Source: Paracoccus aestuarii (GTDB lineage: Bacteria; Pseudomonadota; Alphaproteobacteria; Rhodobacterales; Rhodobacteraceae). Taken from it: 64,000 nt of DNA. Where the stretch lies: positions 744,001-808,000 of the forward strand of contig NZ_CP067169.1 of NCBI RefSeq assembly GCF_028553885.1, given 5' to 3'. Positions 7,397 through 16,689 of the stretch are shown here, piece after piece. Positions within the stretch are counted from its first letter, which is position 1. The number at the start of each line of letters is the position of its first letter. Under the pieces are notes generated by a model. That model made no database searches. It saw nothing but the letters and a program-made list of their open reading frames with translations, and was not told the DNA's origin. A program made the position numbers and the translations under genes.

Positions 7397-7998
7397 ATCC
7401 CCACCGTGCCGAAGCGGATGTCGGGCAGGGTCGAGGGGATGATGCGGGTGTATTTCGTCCCCTCGATCGCGGCGCCGGCGATCAGGCCAGACTGGCCGAA
7501 GATCATCGCCACGACCGGGAACTGGGCGCTGAACGTGTCCGCGCCGACCGCCATCCCCCCCGACGGGATCGCATAGAAGGCCCCGGCCCCCGCCGTCCAG
7601 CCCGGCGCCGCGCGGAAGGCGGCCAGGGATTCGTCGGTCTGGAAGATCAGGACATGCGCATATTGCTGCGCCCCGGCCTGCAGGCCCACCGTGGCCCGCG
7701 TCGCGGAATAGTAATCCACCGTCTGCCCGCCGATGCGCAGCGCGCCCTGGCCATAGGCCCCGCCGAAGCCCAGGGCGGCCTCGGTCATCAGCGGCATGTA
7801 GAGCACGCCGCGCGCCCCCTCGACCAAAGGCTGGGCGGCGGGATAGGACTGGATCAGGTATTGATGGGTCTGGTCGACCCGCGCATCGACCTGGGCCGCG
7901 CCGTCCGTGCCCACCGCATTGGTGCAGGCGCCCAGCATCAGCGCCGCGCCCCCCGTCAGCAGCAGGGTGCGCCGGGTCATGTTCCGGGAATGGGTCAT
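7387..7998 (-). CDS. SYLF/YSC84-domain lipoprotein
   Basis: A 203-residue exported protein. The start at 7998 has a GAGGCG ribosome site. The signal peptide runs through TRRTLLLTGGAALMLGAC, with a lipobox LGAC and Cys25 as the lipidated residue. The mature part matches the SYLF (Ysc84, lipid-binding) domain: ARGVLYMPLMTEAALGFGG, YYSATRATVGLQAGAQ, and a glycine-rich end. Bacterial SYLF proteins are membrane-associated and of unclear function. Starts at 7980 or 8010 are possible alternatives. It lies between a convergent dioxygenase-like gene and hemB, which is transcribed in the same direction 69 bp upstream. Confidence 0.85.
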   Translation of the reverse strand: MTHSRNMTRRTLLLTGGAALMLGACTNAVGTDGAAQVDARVDQTHQYLIQSYPAAQPLVEGARGVLYMPLMTEAALGFGGAYGQGALRIGGQTVDYYSATRATVGLQAGAQQYAHVLIFQTDESLAAFRAAPGWTAGAGAFYAIPSGGMAVGADTFSAQFPVVAMIFGQSGLIAGAAIEGTKYTRIIPSTLPDIRFGTVGMPG

Positions 7999-8067
7999 CT
8001 GTCGCCTCATGTCAGGATCGGGCCTTGTGGCGGCCCGTTGCCCGTCAGGATACGCCAAGGGGGCAGG

Positions 8068-9063
8068 TCACGCCAGCATCTCGGCCACGGTGGGCGCGAA
8101 ATAGCTGAGGATGCCGTCGCATCCCGCCCGGCGGAAGCACAGCAGGCTTTCCACCATCGCCTCGCGCGACAGCCAGCCGTTGCGGATCGCCCCTTCCAGC
8201 ATCGCGTATTCGCCGCTGACCTGATAGGCGAAAGTGGGGGCGCCGAACTCCTCCTTCACGGCCTGGCAGATGTCCAGATAGGGCATGCCGGGCTTGACCA
8301 TGACCATGTCCGCGCCCTCGGCCAGGTCGCGGGCGACGCAGCGGATCGCCTCGCCGCGGTTGGCGGGGTTGATCTGATAGGTTTTCTTGTCGCCGACCAG
8401 CCGCCCCGAGGCGCCGACCGCGTCGCGGAACGGCCCATAGAAGGCGCTGGCGAATTTCGCGGCATAGGACAGGATCGCGACATGCTTGTGCCCCTCGCGT
8501 TCCAGGGCCGCGCGCAGGGCGGCGATGCGCCCGTCCATCATGTCCGACGGGCCCAGGATGTCGGCGCCGCATTCCGCCTGGACCAAGGCCATGCGGACCA
8601 GCGCCTCGACCGTCTCGTCGTTCAGGATCTCGCCGTCGACGACCAGGCCGTCATGGCCGTTGGCATTATAGGGGTCCAGCGCGATGTCGGTCATCACGGC
8701 CAGGTCGGGGACCTCCTCCTTGACGGCGCGGATCGCCAGGTTGCCGATATTGTCGGGGTCCCATGCGCGTTCGCAGCCCTCGGTGCGGCTGTCCTGGTCG
8801 GAATGGGGAAAGATGCAGATGGCGGGGATGTTCAGCCGCGCCGCGCGTTCGGCCGCGCGCCGCACCCCGTCCAGGGTCAGCCGTTCCACGCCGGGCATCG
8901 AGGCGATCTCGCCCTCGGCGCCGGGCACCTCGGTCACGAAGATCGGCCAGATCAGGTTGGCGGGGGTCAGGTTGCGTTCCGACACCATCGCCCGGATGTT
9001 GGCGGTGCGGCGCAGGCGGCGCAGGCGCGATGCGGGAAAGGGCGCGATGATGGGGCTGGCCAT
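8068..9063 (-). CDS. hemB: Delta-aminolevulinic acid dehydratase (porphobilinogen synthase)
   Basis: A 331-residue enzyme that joins two 5-aminolevulinate molecules to porphobilinogen in haem, cobalamin and (bacterio)chlorophyll synthesis. The two active-site lysines are visible: Lys203 in SYAAKFASAFYGPFR and Lys257 in VMVKPGMPYLD. The metal loop reads DIALDPYNANGHDG, so the zinc-binding cysteines of the mammalian/yeast type are absent. This is the Mg-activated type normal for alphaproteobacteria. Length and start are as expected. It is transcribed alone, divergent from a small membrane-protein gene. Confidence 0.97.
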   Translation of the reverse strand: MASPIIAPFPASRLRRLRRTANIRAMVSERNLTPANLIWPIFVTEVPGAEGEIASMPGVERLTLDGVRRAAERAARLNIPAICIFPHSDQDSRTEGCERAWDPDNIGNLAIRAVKEEVPDLAVMTDIALDPYNANGHDGLVVDGEILNDETVEALVRMALVQAECGADILGPSDMMDGRIAALRAALEREGHKHVAILSYAAKFASAFYGPFRDAVGASGRLVGDKKTYQINPANRGEAIRCVARDLAEGADMVMVKPGMPYLDICQAVKEEFGAPTFAYQVSGEYAMLEGAIRNGWLSREAMVESLLCFRRAGCDGILSYFAPTVAEMLA

Positions 9064-9159
9064 GGGAACCTCGGATCCGGGGGGTGGGACAAGCGGGTGG
9101 CTTTCCCTTGTCGAAAACCCGTTCTAAGGTCGCCCGCAGCCAAGGACAAGGAACTGCCC

Positions 9160-9732
9160 GTGCCGCAAGTCAACAGCCTGATCGGCCTGCTGGACAGCCG
9201 GTCCTTCGCGACGATCTGGTATTGGCTGGTCCTGTTGGGCATGTGGTCGGCCACCGGGCGCAGCGTGCTGGGCGTGCCGACCGAGGTGCTGACCCGCGCC
9301 CGCCTGGCCCAGTCCCACGGGCAATCGGACGGTACCGCGGTCATCACCCTGCTGGACTGGCTGTCGCTGGTGCTGCCGCGCTGGCGGCTGGGCCCGCGCG
9401 AGGGGGTGATATTCCTGGGCGTGACCAGTTTCCTGCTGACCTCGCTCGGGGTCTTCGGCTTTGTCTTCTGGCTGGAGATGGCGCAGGCGCTGTTCCTGCT
9501 GCTGCTGCCCTTCTGGCTGCTCTTCTGGCTGCGGGTGGGGCTGGCGCGCCGGCTGGTGCCGCTGATCGAGGCGGCGCAGGACGGTCGCGCCGATCTGTCG
9601 CAGGCGGCCGAACAGGCGGCCCGGCGGATGGTCTGGCACCGGCGCTGGGTGACGCTGCTGTCGATGGTGGCGGTGGCGGTGACGGTGCTGTGGGGGACGC
9701 TGTGGACGCTGATGCATCCCAACGGGTTCTGA
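9160..9732 (+). CDS. Membrane protein of the 'component of SufBCD complex' group
   Basis: A 190-residue integral membrane protein with a GTG start (AAGGA a few bases upstream). Hydrophobic segments: one near residues 17-35 (IWYWLVLLGMW), a long pair at about 85-125 (VIFLGVTSFLLTSLGVFGFVF, then LFLLLLPFWLLFWL), and one near the C-terminus (LLSMVAVAVTVLWGTLW). Orthologues across Rhodobacterales are labelled 'component of SufBCD complex', but no suf gene is nearby and the sequence gives no direct support for Fe-S assembly, so the label should be taken lightly. It precedes mfd by 41 bp and may share its transcript. Confidence 0.65.
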   Translation: MPQVNSLIGLLDSRSFATIWYWLVLLGMWSATGRSVLGVPTEVLTRARLAQSHGQSDGTAVITLLDWLSLVLPRWRLGPREGVIFLGVTSFLLTSLGVFGFVFWLEMAQALFLLLLPFWLLFWLRVGLARRLVPLIEAAQDGRADLSQAAEQAARRMVWHRRWVTLLSMVAVAVTVLWGTLWTLMHPNGF

Positions 9733-9773
9733 GGCCGCTTGACTTCGCGGCCCGGCCCTATACCTGACGGCGC

Positions 9774-12700
9774 ATGTCCGACCAGTTGATCCTGTCCGGC
9801 GCGCCCGAAGGCTATGACGCCGCGCTGATCGCGCGCGAGGCCGCGCGACCCGAAAACCGCGGCGCCCCCGTGATCCACGTGGCCCGCGACGACCGCCGCA
9901 TGGAGGCGATGCGCGCGGCGCTGGCCTTCATGGCCCCGCATCTGGCCGTGCTGGATTTCCCGGCCTGGGACACGACCCCCTATGACCGCGTGTCCCCCGC
10001 GCCCGAGGTTCAGGCCGCGCGCATGGCCACGCTGGCCGGGCTGGCGCAGGGCCGCGTCAAGGGGCCCTTCGTGCTGCTGACCACGCTGAACGCGGTGCTG
10101 CAGCGCGTGCCTGCGCGCGATCTGGTGCGCGGCACGGCCTTCATGGCCCGCGTGGGCGACCGCATCGACGAAGGGGCCTTGCGCGATTTCCTGGTCCGCA
10201 TGGGCTTCGTGCAGAGCCCCACGGTCACCGATCCGGGCGACTACGCGATCCGGGGCGGCATCATCGACATCTATCCCCCGGGCACCACCGGGCCGATCCG
10301 GCTGGATCTGTTCGGCGATGTGCTGGACGGGGCGCGCCGGTTCGATCCCGACACGCAGCGCACCACCGAAAAGCTGGACCGGGTCGAGCTGGCCCCCATG
10401 TCCGAGGTGATCCTGGACGAGGCCTCGATCACCCGGTTCCGCCAGGCCTATCGCGCCGAATATGGCGGCGGGACCAGCGACCCGCTCTATGAAAGCGTCA
10501 GCGCGGGGCGCAAGACGGCGGGCATGGAACATTGGCTGCCGTGGTTCCACGACCGGACCGAGAGCGTCTTCGACTATCTGCCCGGCGCATCGGTGGTGCT
10601 GGACGACCATCTGGGCCAGGTGATCGACGCGCGGCGCAACACGATCCGCGAACAGTTCGACGCCCGCCGCGCCGCCATGGCCGCCAAGGGGCGCACGGAT
10701 ACGGTCTACAAGCCCATCCCCCCCGACGCGATGTTCCCGACGGAAAGCGAATGGACCGCCTGGCTGGCCCCGCATCGCGTGCTGCGCCTGTCGGTGCTGA
10801 ACCAGCCCCCCGGTCCGGGCGTGCTGGATGCGGGCGGGCGGCCGGGGCGCAATTTCGCCCCCGAACGGCAGGCCGAACAGATCAACCTGTTCAGCGCCCT
10901 GGCCGATCACGTCAAGGCGCTGGCCCGCACACATCGCGTGGTCATCGCCAGCTTCTCCGACGGGGCGCGCGACCGCCTGTCGGGGCTTCTGACCGATGAG
11001 GGGTTGGCGGGCGCCAAGCCCATCACGGATCTGCGCGACCTGCCCGAGGCTGCGGGGTCCGTCGGCCTTGCCGTCTGGCCGCTGGAGGAGGGGTTCGTCG
11101 CGGATGGCACCGCCTTGGGGCGGATCGCGGTCATTTCGGAACAGGACGTGCTGGGCGACCGGCTGATCCGGGGTGCCAAGAAACGGCGCAAGGCCGATAA
11201 TTTCCTCAAGGACACCCAGACCCTGTCGCCCGGAGATCTGGTCGTGCATGTCGAACACGGCATCGGCCGCTATACCGGCATCGAGACGATCATGGCGCTG
11301 AAGGTGCCGCATGACTGCGTGGCGCTGGAATATGCGGGCGGCGACCGTCTTTATGTCCCGGTCGAGAATATCGAGCTGCTGTCGCGTTACGGCCATGAGG
11401 AGGGGTTACTGGACCGCCTCGGTGGCGGCGCCTGGCAGGCCCGCAAGGCGCGCCTCAAGGAACGCATCAAGCTGATCGCCGACAAGCTGATGCGTGTCGC
11501 CGCCGAACGCCTGCTGCGCCCCGCCCCGGTGCTGGAGCCCGAGGACCACGACTGGCAGGCCTTTGCCGCGCGCTTTCCCTATAGCGAGACCGACGACCAG
11601 CTGTCAGCCATCGAGGATGTGGCCGGCGATCTGGCAATGGGCCGCCCGATGGACCGGCTGGTCGTGGGCGATGTGGGCTTCGGCAAGACCGAGGTCGCGA
11701 TGCGCGCCGCCTTCATCGCCGCAAGCCAAGGGATGCAGGTCGCCGTGGTCGCCCCCACGACCCTGCTGGCCCGCCAGCATTACCGCAGCTTTGTCGAACG
11801 CTTCCGCGGCACCGCGATCACCGTGCGCCCACTGTCGCGCTTTGTCAGCACCAAGGACGCTAACGCCACCCGCACCGGCCTGTCGGACGGGCAGGTGGAT
11901 ATCGTCGTCGGCACCCATGCCGTGCTGGCCAAGGGCGTGTGCTTCAAGAATCTCGGCCTGCTGATCATCGACGAGGAGCAGCATTTCGGCGTGGCCCATA
12001 AGGAGCGCCTGAAGGAACTACGCTCCGACATCCACGTCCTGACCCTGACCGCGACGCCCATCCCGCGCACGCTGCAGCTGTCCCTGACCGGGGTGCGCGA
12101 CCTGTCGGTCATCAGCACGCCGCCGGTGGACCGCCTGGCGATCCGCACCTATGTCAGCGAATTCGACAGCGTCACCATCCGCGAGGCGCTTTTGCGCGAA
12201 AAATATCGCGGCGGTCAGTCCTTCTTCGTGGTGCCGCGCCTGACCGACCTGCCCGAGGTCGAGCATTGGCTGACCGAGAACATGCCCGAGCTGAACTATA
12301 TCGTGGCCCACGGCCAGCTGGCGGCGGGCGATCTGGATCAGCGGATGAACGCCTTCTACGACGGCAGCCATGACGTGCTGCTGGCCACGACCATCGTGGA
12401 ATCGGGGCTGGATATCCCGACCGCGAACACGATGATCGTCTGGCGCGCGGACATGTTCGGGTTGTCGCAGCTCTATCAAATCCGCGGTCGCGTGGGGCGG
12501 TCCAAGGCGCGGGCCTATGCCTATCTGACCACGAAACCCCGCGTTCCGCTGACCCCGCAGGCGATGCGGCGGCTGAAATTCCTGGGGTCCATCGACGGGC
12601 TGGGGGCGGGCTTCAACCTGGCATCCCAGGACCTGGACCTGCGCGGCGCGGGCAACCTTCTGGGCGAGGAGCAGTCGGGCCATATCAAGGAGGTCGGCTT

Positions 12701-13253
12701 CGAGCTCTATCAGGCCATGCTGGAGGAGACGATCGCCAAGCTGAAATCCGGAGAGCTGGAGGGCACGCCCGAGGATGAATGGGCGCCCCAGCTGAACCTG
12801 GGCGTGCCGGTGACCATTCCTGACAGCTATATCCCCGATCTGGACGTGCGGCTTGGCCTCTATCGCCGCTTGGCCGAGCTGACCACCAAGGTCGAGCTGG
12901 AGGGCTTCGCGGCCGAGCTGATCGACCGTTTCGGCCCCCTGCCGCGCGAGGTGAACACGCTGCTGCTGGTGATCCGCATCAAGGCGATGGCGAAACGCGC
13001 CAATATCTCGAAGCTGGACGTGGGCCCCAAGGGCGTCACGGTCCAGTTCCACATGGACAAGTTCCCCAACCCCGCGGGCCTGGTGGAATTCCTGTCCGAC
13101 GAGCGCGGCACCGCCAAGGTCACCGACAACAAGGTCGTGCTGAAACGCGACTTCGCCACCGATGCCGAACGCATCAAGGGCGCCTTCGCCGTGGCCCGCG
13201 ACCTGGCCACCAAGGTCCGCGAGGGTCGCGCCGCGCAGAAGGCCAAGGGATGA
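9774..13253 (+). CDS. mfd: Transcription-repair coupling factor
   Basis: A 1159-residue ATP-dependent translocase that removes stalled RNA polymerase and recruits UvrA for strand-specific repair. Domains in order: UvrB-homology region (residues 1-330), RNA-polymerase-interacting (CarD-like) domain around 490-570 (LSPGDLVVHVEHGIGRYTG), RecG-like helicase with Walker A VVGDVGFGKTEVA and DEEQ box LIIDEEQHFG, motif VI QIRGRVGRSKARAY, and a C-terminal TRCF domain from about 1000. Length is typical. The ATGA overlap with pabB at 13250 suggests translational coupling. Confidence 0.97.
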   Translation: MSDQLILSGAPEGYDAALIAREAARPENRGAPVIHVARDDRRMEAMRAALAFMAPHLAVLDFPAWDTTPYDRVSPAPEVQAARMATLAGLAQGRVKGPFVLLTTLNAVLQRVPARDLVRGTAFMARVGDRIDEGALRDFLVRMGFVQSPTVTDPGDYAIRGGIIDIYPPGTTGPIRLDLFGDVLDGARRFDPDTQRTTEKLDRVELAPMSEVILDEASITRFRQAYRAEYGGGTSDPLYESVSAGRKTAGMEHWLPWFHDRTESVFDYLPGASVVLDDHLGQVIDARRNTIREQFDARRAAMAAKGRTDTVYKPIPPDAMFPTESEWTAWLAPHRVLRLSVLNQPPGPGVLDAGGRPGRNFAPERQAEQINLFSALADHVKALARTHRVVIASFSDGARDRLSGLLTDEGLAGAKPITDLRDLPEAAGSVGLAVWPLEEGFVADGTALGRIAVISEQDVLGDRLIRGAKKRRKADNFLKDTQTLSPGDLVVHVEHGIGRYTGIETIMALKVPHDCVALEYAGGDRLYVPVENIELLSRYGHEEGLLDRLGGGAWQARKARLKERIKLIADKLMRVAAERLLRPAPVLEPEDHDWQAFAARFPYSETDDQLSAIEDVAGDLAMGRPMDRLVVGDVGFGKTEVAMRAAFIAASQGMQVAVVAPTTLLARQHYRSFVERFRGTAITVRPLSRFVSTKDANATRTGLSDGQVDIVVGTHAVLAKGVCFKNLGLLIIDEEQHFGVAHKERLKELRSDIHVLTLTATPIPRTLQLSLTGVRDLSVISTPPVDRLAIRTYVSEFDSVTIREALLREKYRGGQSFFVVPRLTDLPEVEHWLTENMPELNYIVAHGQLAAGDLDQRMNAFYDGSHDVLLATTIVESGLDIPTANTMIVWRADMFGLSQLYQIRGRVGRSKARAYAYLTTKPRVPLTPQAMRRLKFLGSIDGLGAGFNLASQDLDLRGAGNLLGEEQSGHIKEVGFELYQAMLEETIAKLKSGELEGTPEDEWAPQLNLGVPVTIPDSYIPDLDVRLGLYRRLAELTTKVELEGFAAELIDRFGPLPREVNTLLLVIRIKAMAKRANISKLDVGPKGVTVQFHMDKFPNPAGLVEFLSDERGTAKVTDNKVVLKRDFATDAERIKGAFAVARDLATKVREGRAAQKAKG

Positions 13254-14365
13254 CCGGCAGCATCCGCTTCGACACCGGACCCCTTGGGCAGGGCACGATC
13301 TTCGCGGCCCCGCAGACGGTGATCCGGGCCGATACGCCGCAGGGCGTCGGCCTGGCCTTGGCCGCGATGCAGGCGGCGACCGCGCGGGGGCAATGGTTGG
13401 CGGGATACCTGTCCTACGAGCTGGGTCACGCCCTGACCCCGCGCCTGGCCGAGCTGATGCCTGCGGATCGCGCCATGCCGCTGATCCTGATGGGGGTCTT
13501 CGACGCCCCGCGCCCCGCGCCGCCGCTGCCCGAACCGGGGGGGCGGATCGGGGCGGTGCGGCCGCTCTGGGACCGGGCGCGCTATGACGCGGCCATCGCG
13601 GCGGTGCATCGGCTGATCGAATCCGGCGACACCTATCAGATCAACCTGACCTTCCCGATCGAGGCCGAGGTCGCGGGCGATCCGCTGGCGCTCTATGCGA
13701 TGCTGGCCGCGCGCCAGCCGGTCCCCGAAGGGGCCTTCGTCGATCTGGGCGGCCCCCCCGTCCTGTCGCGCAGCCCGGAGCTGTTCTTTGCCGTGGACGG
13801 GCAGGGCATAGTCACCACCCGACCCATGAAGGGCACTGCCGCCCGCGCGCCCGACGACGCCGCGACCATCGCGGCGCTGCGTGGATCGGAAAAGAACCGC
13901 GCCGAGAACCTGATGATCGTGGACCTTCTGCGCAACGACATCAGCCGCATCTGCCTGCCCGGCAGCGTCCGCGTCCCCCAGCTGTTCCATGTCGAGACCT
14001 ATGCCACCGTCCATCAGATGGTCTCGACCGTCCAGGGGCGGCTGGCGCCCGGCGTGGGCCTGGCCCAGATCCTGGGCGCGCTGTTTCCCTGCGGATCCAT
14101 CACCGGGGCGCCCAAGATCCGCGCGATGGAGATCATCGCCGAGCTGGAGGCAGCCCCGCGCGAGGTCTATTGCGGTGCCATCGGTTGGGTCGATCCCGCG
14201 GGGCCGATGCGCTTTTCGGTGGCGATCCGGTCCCCTTGGCTGGCCGCGCCGGACCGGCTGCGCCTGAATGTGGGCGGCGGGATCGTCCATGACAGCGAGG
14301 CCGCATCCGAATGGGAGGAGGCGTTGTGCAAGGCCGCATTCCTGAGCCCCACCCCCCGGGCCTGA
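13250..14365 (+). CDS. pabB: Aminodeoxychorismate synthase component I
   Basis: A 371-residue chorismate-utilising enzyme that adds ammonia to chorismate to make 4-amino-4-deoxychorismate for folate. It carries the anthranilate-synthase/PabB motifs AGYLSYELGH, SGDTYQINLTFP, TRPMKGTAAR, LRGSEKNRAENLMIVDLLRND and PCGSITGAPKIRAMEII. The N-terminal part is short, as in the compact PabB type (about 370 residues against about 450 in E. coli). It overlaps mfd by four bases and the next gene (pabC-like) by 40 bases, so synthase and lyase form one folate unit. No PabA glutaminase is nearby. Confidence 0.93.
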   Translation: MTGSIRFDTGPLGQGTIFAAPQTVIRADTPQGVGLALAAMQAATARGQWLAGYLSYELGHALTPRLAELMPADRAMPLILMGVFDAPRPAPPLPEPGGRIGAVRPLWDRARYDAAIAAVHRLIESGDTYQINLTFPIEAEVAGDPLALYAMLAARQPVPEGAFVDLGGPPVLSRSPELFFAVDGQGIVTTRPMKGTAARAPDDAATIAALRGSEKNRAENLMIVDLLRNDISRICLPGSVRVPQLFHVETYATVHQMVSTVQGRLAPGVGLAQILGALFPCGSITGAPKIRAMEIIAELEAAPREVYCGAIGWVDPAGPMRFSVAIRSPWLAAPDRLRLNVGGGIVHDSEAASEWEEALCKAAFLSPTPRA

Positions 14366-14964
14366 CCCTGTTCGAGACGATGCGCGCGGAGGCGGACGGG
14401 GGCATCGCGCTCTGGCCGCTGCATCTGGCGCGGCTGCGGCGGGGCTGCGCGCGGCTTGGCTGGGGGCTGGACCATGCGCGGGCCGCGGCGCTGCTGGCGG
14501 ATCTGCCGCGGGGCGCGGTGCTGCGGGCGCGGCTGTCGGTCGATGCGGGGGGGCGGTTCACGCTGAGCCATGCGCCCTTGGCCCCGAACCCGCCGGAATG
14601 GTGCGTGGGCATCGCGGCCGAGCGTCTGCGCGCGGGCGATCCGTGGCTGGGGATGAAATCTTCGCATCGTCCGGCCTATGACGCGGCGCGCGCGGCCCTG
14701 GCTGCGGGGCTGGACGAGGTGATCCTGCTGAACGACCGCGGCCAGCCCTGCGAGGGCAGCATCACGTCGGTCTTTGTCGAACGGGACGGGGTGCTGCTGA
14801 CGCCGCCTCTGTCGCGGGGGCTGCTGCCGGGGGTGCTACGCGCCAGCCTGCTGGGCGCGGGCCGCGCGCGTGAGGCCGATCTGGGGCTGGAGGATCTGGC
14901 GCGCGGGCCGATGCTCTGCGGGAATGCGCTGCGCGGGCTGATCCCCGCGCGGCTGCTGGCCTAG
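14326..14964 (+). CDS. Aminotransferase class IV, aminodeoxychorismate lyase-like
   Basis: A 212-residue PLP enzyme of fold type IV, most likely the lyase that releases pyruvate from aminodeoxychorismate to give p-aminobenzoate (PabC role). The GTG at 14326 sits right after a perfect GGAGGAGG ribosome site inside the end of pabB; an ATG at 14311 lies inside that site and is less plausible. The PLP lysine is in LGMKSSHR, and the conserved acid/threonine loop appears as PCEGSITSVFVE. The call rests on its overlap with pabB plus the class IV fold; D-amino-acid or branched-chain activity cannot be excluded by sequence alone. Confidence 0.82.
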   Translation: MQGRIPEPHPPGLTLFETMRAEADGGIALWPLHLARLRRGCARLGWGLDHARAAALLADLPRGAVLRARLSVDAGGRFTLSHAPLAPNPPEWCVGIAAERLRAGDPWLGMKSSHRPAYDAARAALAAGLDEVILLNDRGQPCEGSITSVFVERDGVLLTPPLSRGLLPGVLRASLLGAGRAREADLGLEDLARGPMLCGNALRGLIPARLLA

Positions 14965-15263
14965 ATCCGCAGGCGGCGGCGGATGTCCTCGCGGTCGTTG
15001 CGGACCATGCCGGGGATCAGGAACAGGTCGATGATGCACCACAGCACCACGAAGCCCACCGCCGGCCAGCCGATCAGGATCGGGGTCAGCAGCCAGCCCA
15101 CGCCCCAGGTGGCCAGCATCAGGAACCCGCTGATCCAGCGGCCCAGATACATCCGGTGCACGCCGAACCCCCACAGGAAGATCAGCAGCAGATAGGCGAT
15201 CAGCGGCGATTTCGCCTCGTTGGCGACGCGCTGTTCGATCAGCAATTCGCGATGCGTGTCCAT
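14961..15263 (-). CDS. TM2-domain membrane protein
   Basis: A 100-residue protein with a TM2 domain: two transmembrane helices (SPLIAYLLLIFLWGFGVHRMY and the segment from about residue 47 to 85) joined by the signature GVHRMYLGRW. The start at 15263 has AAGGAAGG upstream; a longer reading from 15320 adds an unsupported N-terminus. Its TAG stop overlaps the stop of the convergent pabC-like gene. TM2 proteins are widespread small membrane proteins without a settled role. Confidence 0.85.
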   Translation of the reverse strand: MDTHRELLIEQRVANEAKSPLIAYLLLIFLWGFGVHRMYLGRWISGFLMLATWGVGWLLTPILIGWPAVGFVVLWCIIDLFLIPGMVRNDREDIRRRLRI

Positions 15264-15354
15264 CGGGGTCCTTCCTTGCGCGGGCCGGGGCGGCCCGGCT
15301 GTCACATGGGAAACGACCATGCCCGGCGCAAGGTTTCCCGCGCCGGACGCGGGG

Positions 15355-16554
15355 TCATTCGACCCGCTGGAACCGTTCGAAGACCAGGCCCACGGGGCGG
15401 ATCGGCGCGCCCGCCTGATCGGGGCGGTTCACGTCGGTCACGGCCAGCCGGTAATCGCCGGGCGCCAGCACGACCGGCCCGATCCGGGCATCGACCGTGC
15501 CGCTGCCGTCATCGTCCTGCGCCACCAGCCCGCCCGAGGGACCAAAGAGCGCCAGCTTGCTGTCCACGCCGACCAGGCTGCCATGGGCGGTGACGATCAG
15601 CGCGGTCTCGCGGTCCAGCGTCAGGACCAGCCATTGCGCGGTCCCGTCATGCAGGACCACCGTCTCCGGCGTGGCGGCGATGTCGATCCGCTGCATCGGC
15701 ACCGACCCGTCCAGGGGCGGCGGCAGTTCCCCCCGGCGATGGGCGTCGCGCAGATAGGCGTCGCGGTCCAGCGCGGCCAGGCTGACCTCGATCCGCCCCT
15801 CGCCGGCCGAGATCGGCGCCACCCCCAGGCAATGGGCCCCTACCAGCCCGGAGGGGAAATCCAGCCGCGCGTTCAGCCCGTCCGCATCGTCATTGGCCGC
15901 AACCTGATTGCCCTGATCGTCAAAGAGGATCATGTTCGGGTCCAGATCGCCGCTGGTCGCGCGCAGCGTGACGGGCGCGGGCTGGTCCAGCGTGAAGCGC
16001 AGATATTCCACCGCGCCCCCGGTCGTGGCCTGCCGGGGCAGGGGGCCGTCCAGGTCACGGGCGGGCGTGTCGGGCAGGCAGGGGGCGATGGTCGTGTCGA
16101 CCGGTCCCGTCAGCAGCGGCGGCAGGTCGGGCGTGGTCACCGCCACCGTCGCCGCGATCCGCGGCTGGCCCACCGCCAGCAGGCGGATGCAGTAATCGCC
16201 CGGCCCCACGGTCTGTTCGATCCGCGCGTTCAGCCCCACCGCGTCGTCGTTTTCCGCCAGCAGGTCGCCATCGGGCGTCTCCAGCCGCAGGGCGGGGTCG
16301 CCGTCGGACATGGCCTCGATCCGCAGGGGCTGCATGGCGCCGGTGACGCGGATCATTGCATAGGGGCTGGTCGCATCCGTCGTGGACATGGACAGCGACA
16401 GCATCCGGCCCGCGGTGCTGACATCGCTTTCCTCGGCCAGGCCGCCCAGCCACAGGGCGGGCTGGCCCGAACAGGACGGCGCGTCCTGGGCGGCGGCGGG
16501 CAGCGCGCCCGCCAGGATAAAGGGCAGACAGAACAGGGGAAATTTGCGACTCAT
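15355..16554 (-). CDS. Secreted protein with three beta-sandwich (PPC-like) repeats
   Basis: A 399-residue exported protein. A Sec signal peptide covers about residues 1-22 (FCLPFILAGALPAAAQ). The mature chain contains three related units of about 120 residues. Each has an aspartate-rich turn, ENDDAVGLNARI (101), ANDDADGLNARL (220) and QDDDGSGTVDARI (346), followed by a strand ending in a GDYCIRLLAV or GDYRLAVTDV pattern. This resembles the bacterial pre-peptidase C-terminal (PPC) fold, and the Asp clusters suggest calcium binding. No catalytic domain is present. Cysteines at 28, 123, 159 and 242 may form disulfides. No partner gene is obvious. Function unknown. Confidence 0.75.
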   Translation of the reverse strand: MSRKFPLFCLPFILAGALPAAAQDAPSCSGQPALWLGGLAEESDVSTAGRMLSLSMSTTDATSPYAMIRVTGAMQPLRIEAMSDGDPALRLETPDGDLLAENDDAVGLNARIEQTVGPGDYCIRLLAVGQPRIAATVAVTTPDLPPLLTGPVDTTIAPCLPDTPARDLDGPLPRQATTGGAVEYLRFTLDQPAPVTLRATSGDLDPNMILFDDQGNQVAANDDADGLNARLDFPSGLVGAHCLGVAPISAGEGRIEVSLAALDRDAYLRDAHRRGELPPPLDGSVPMQRIDIAATPETVVLHDGTAQWLVLTLDRETALIVTAHGSLVGVDSKLALFGPSGGLVAQDDDGSGTVDARIGPVVLAPGDYRLAVTDVNRPDQAGAPIRPVGLVFERFQRVE

Positions 16555-16689
16555 GGCAGCACCTTGGAAAACCCGCCGTCACAGTGGCACCGGCCGATCC
16601 GCCGGGCAAGCGGTCGAACGGGCTTGATTCTCGGCGCCGGGCGCGGTTCAAGGCGGCAAACCCGCAAACCGCCCCGGAGGGCCGCCGCC

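Noticed and set aside
9160..9732. Functional role in Fe-S cluster assembly for the small membrane protein
   Set aside because: The common label comes from genome annotation of relatives. No suf genes or Fe-S motifs support it here.
8967..11396. Long open frame (about 800 codons) antisense to mfd and hemB
   Set aside because: It is Arg/Gln/His/Pro-rich low-quality sequence with no motifs, lying opposite well-recognised genes. In GC-rich DNA the antisense frame of a real gene often stays open.
15220..16689. N-terminal extension of the pheT frame
   Set aside because: The extension is antisense to the secreted-protein gene. The PheT N-terminus MKFTLSWLKEHL fixes the start at 16690.
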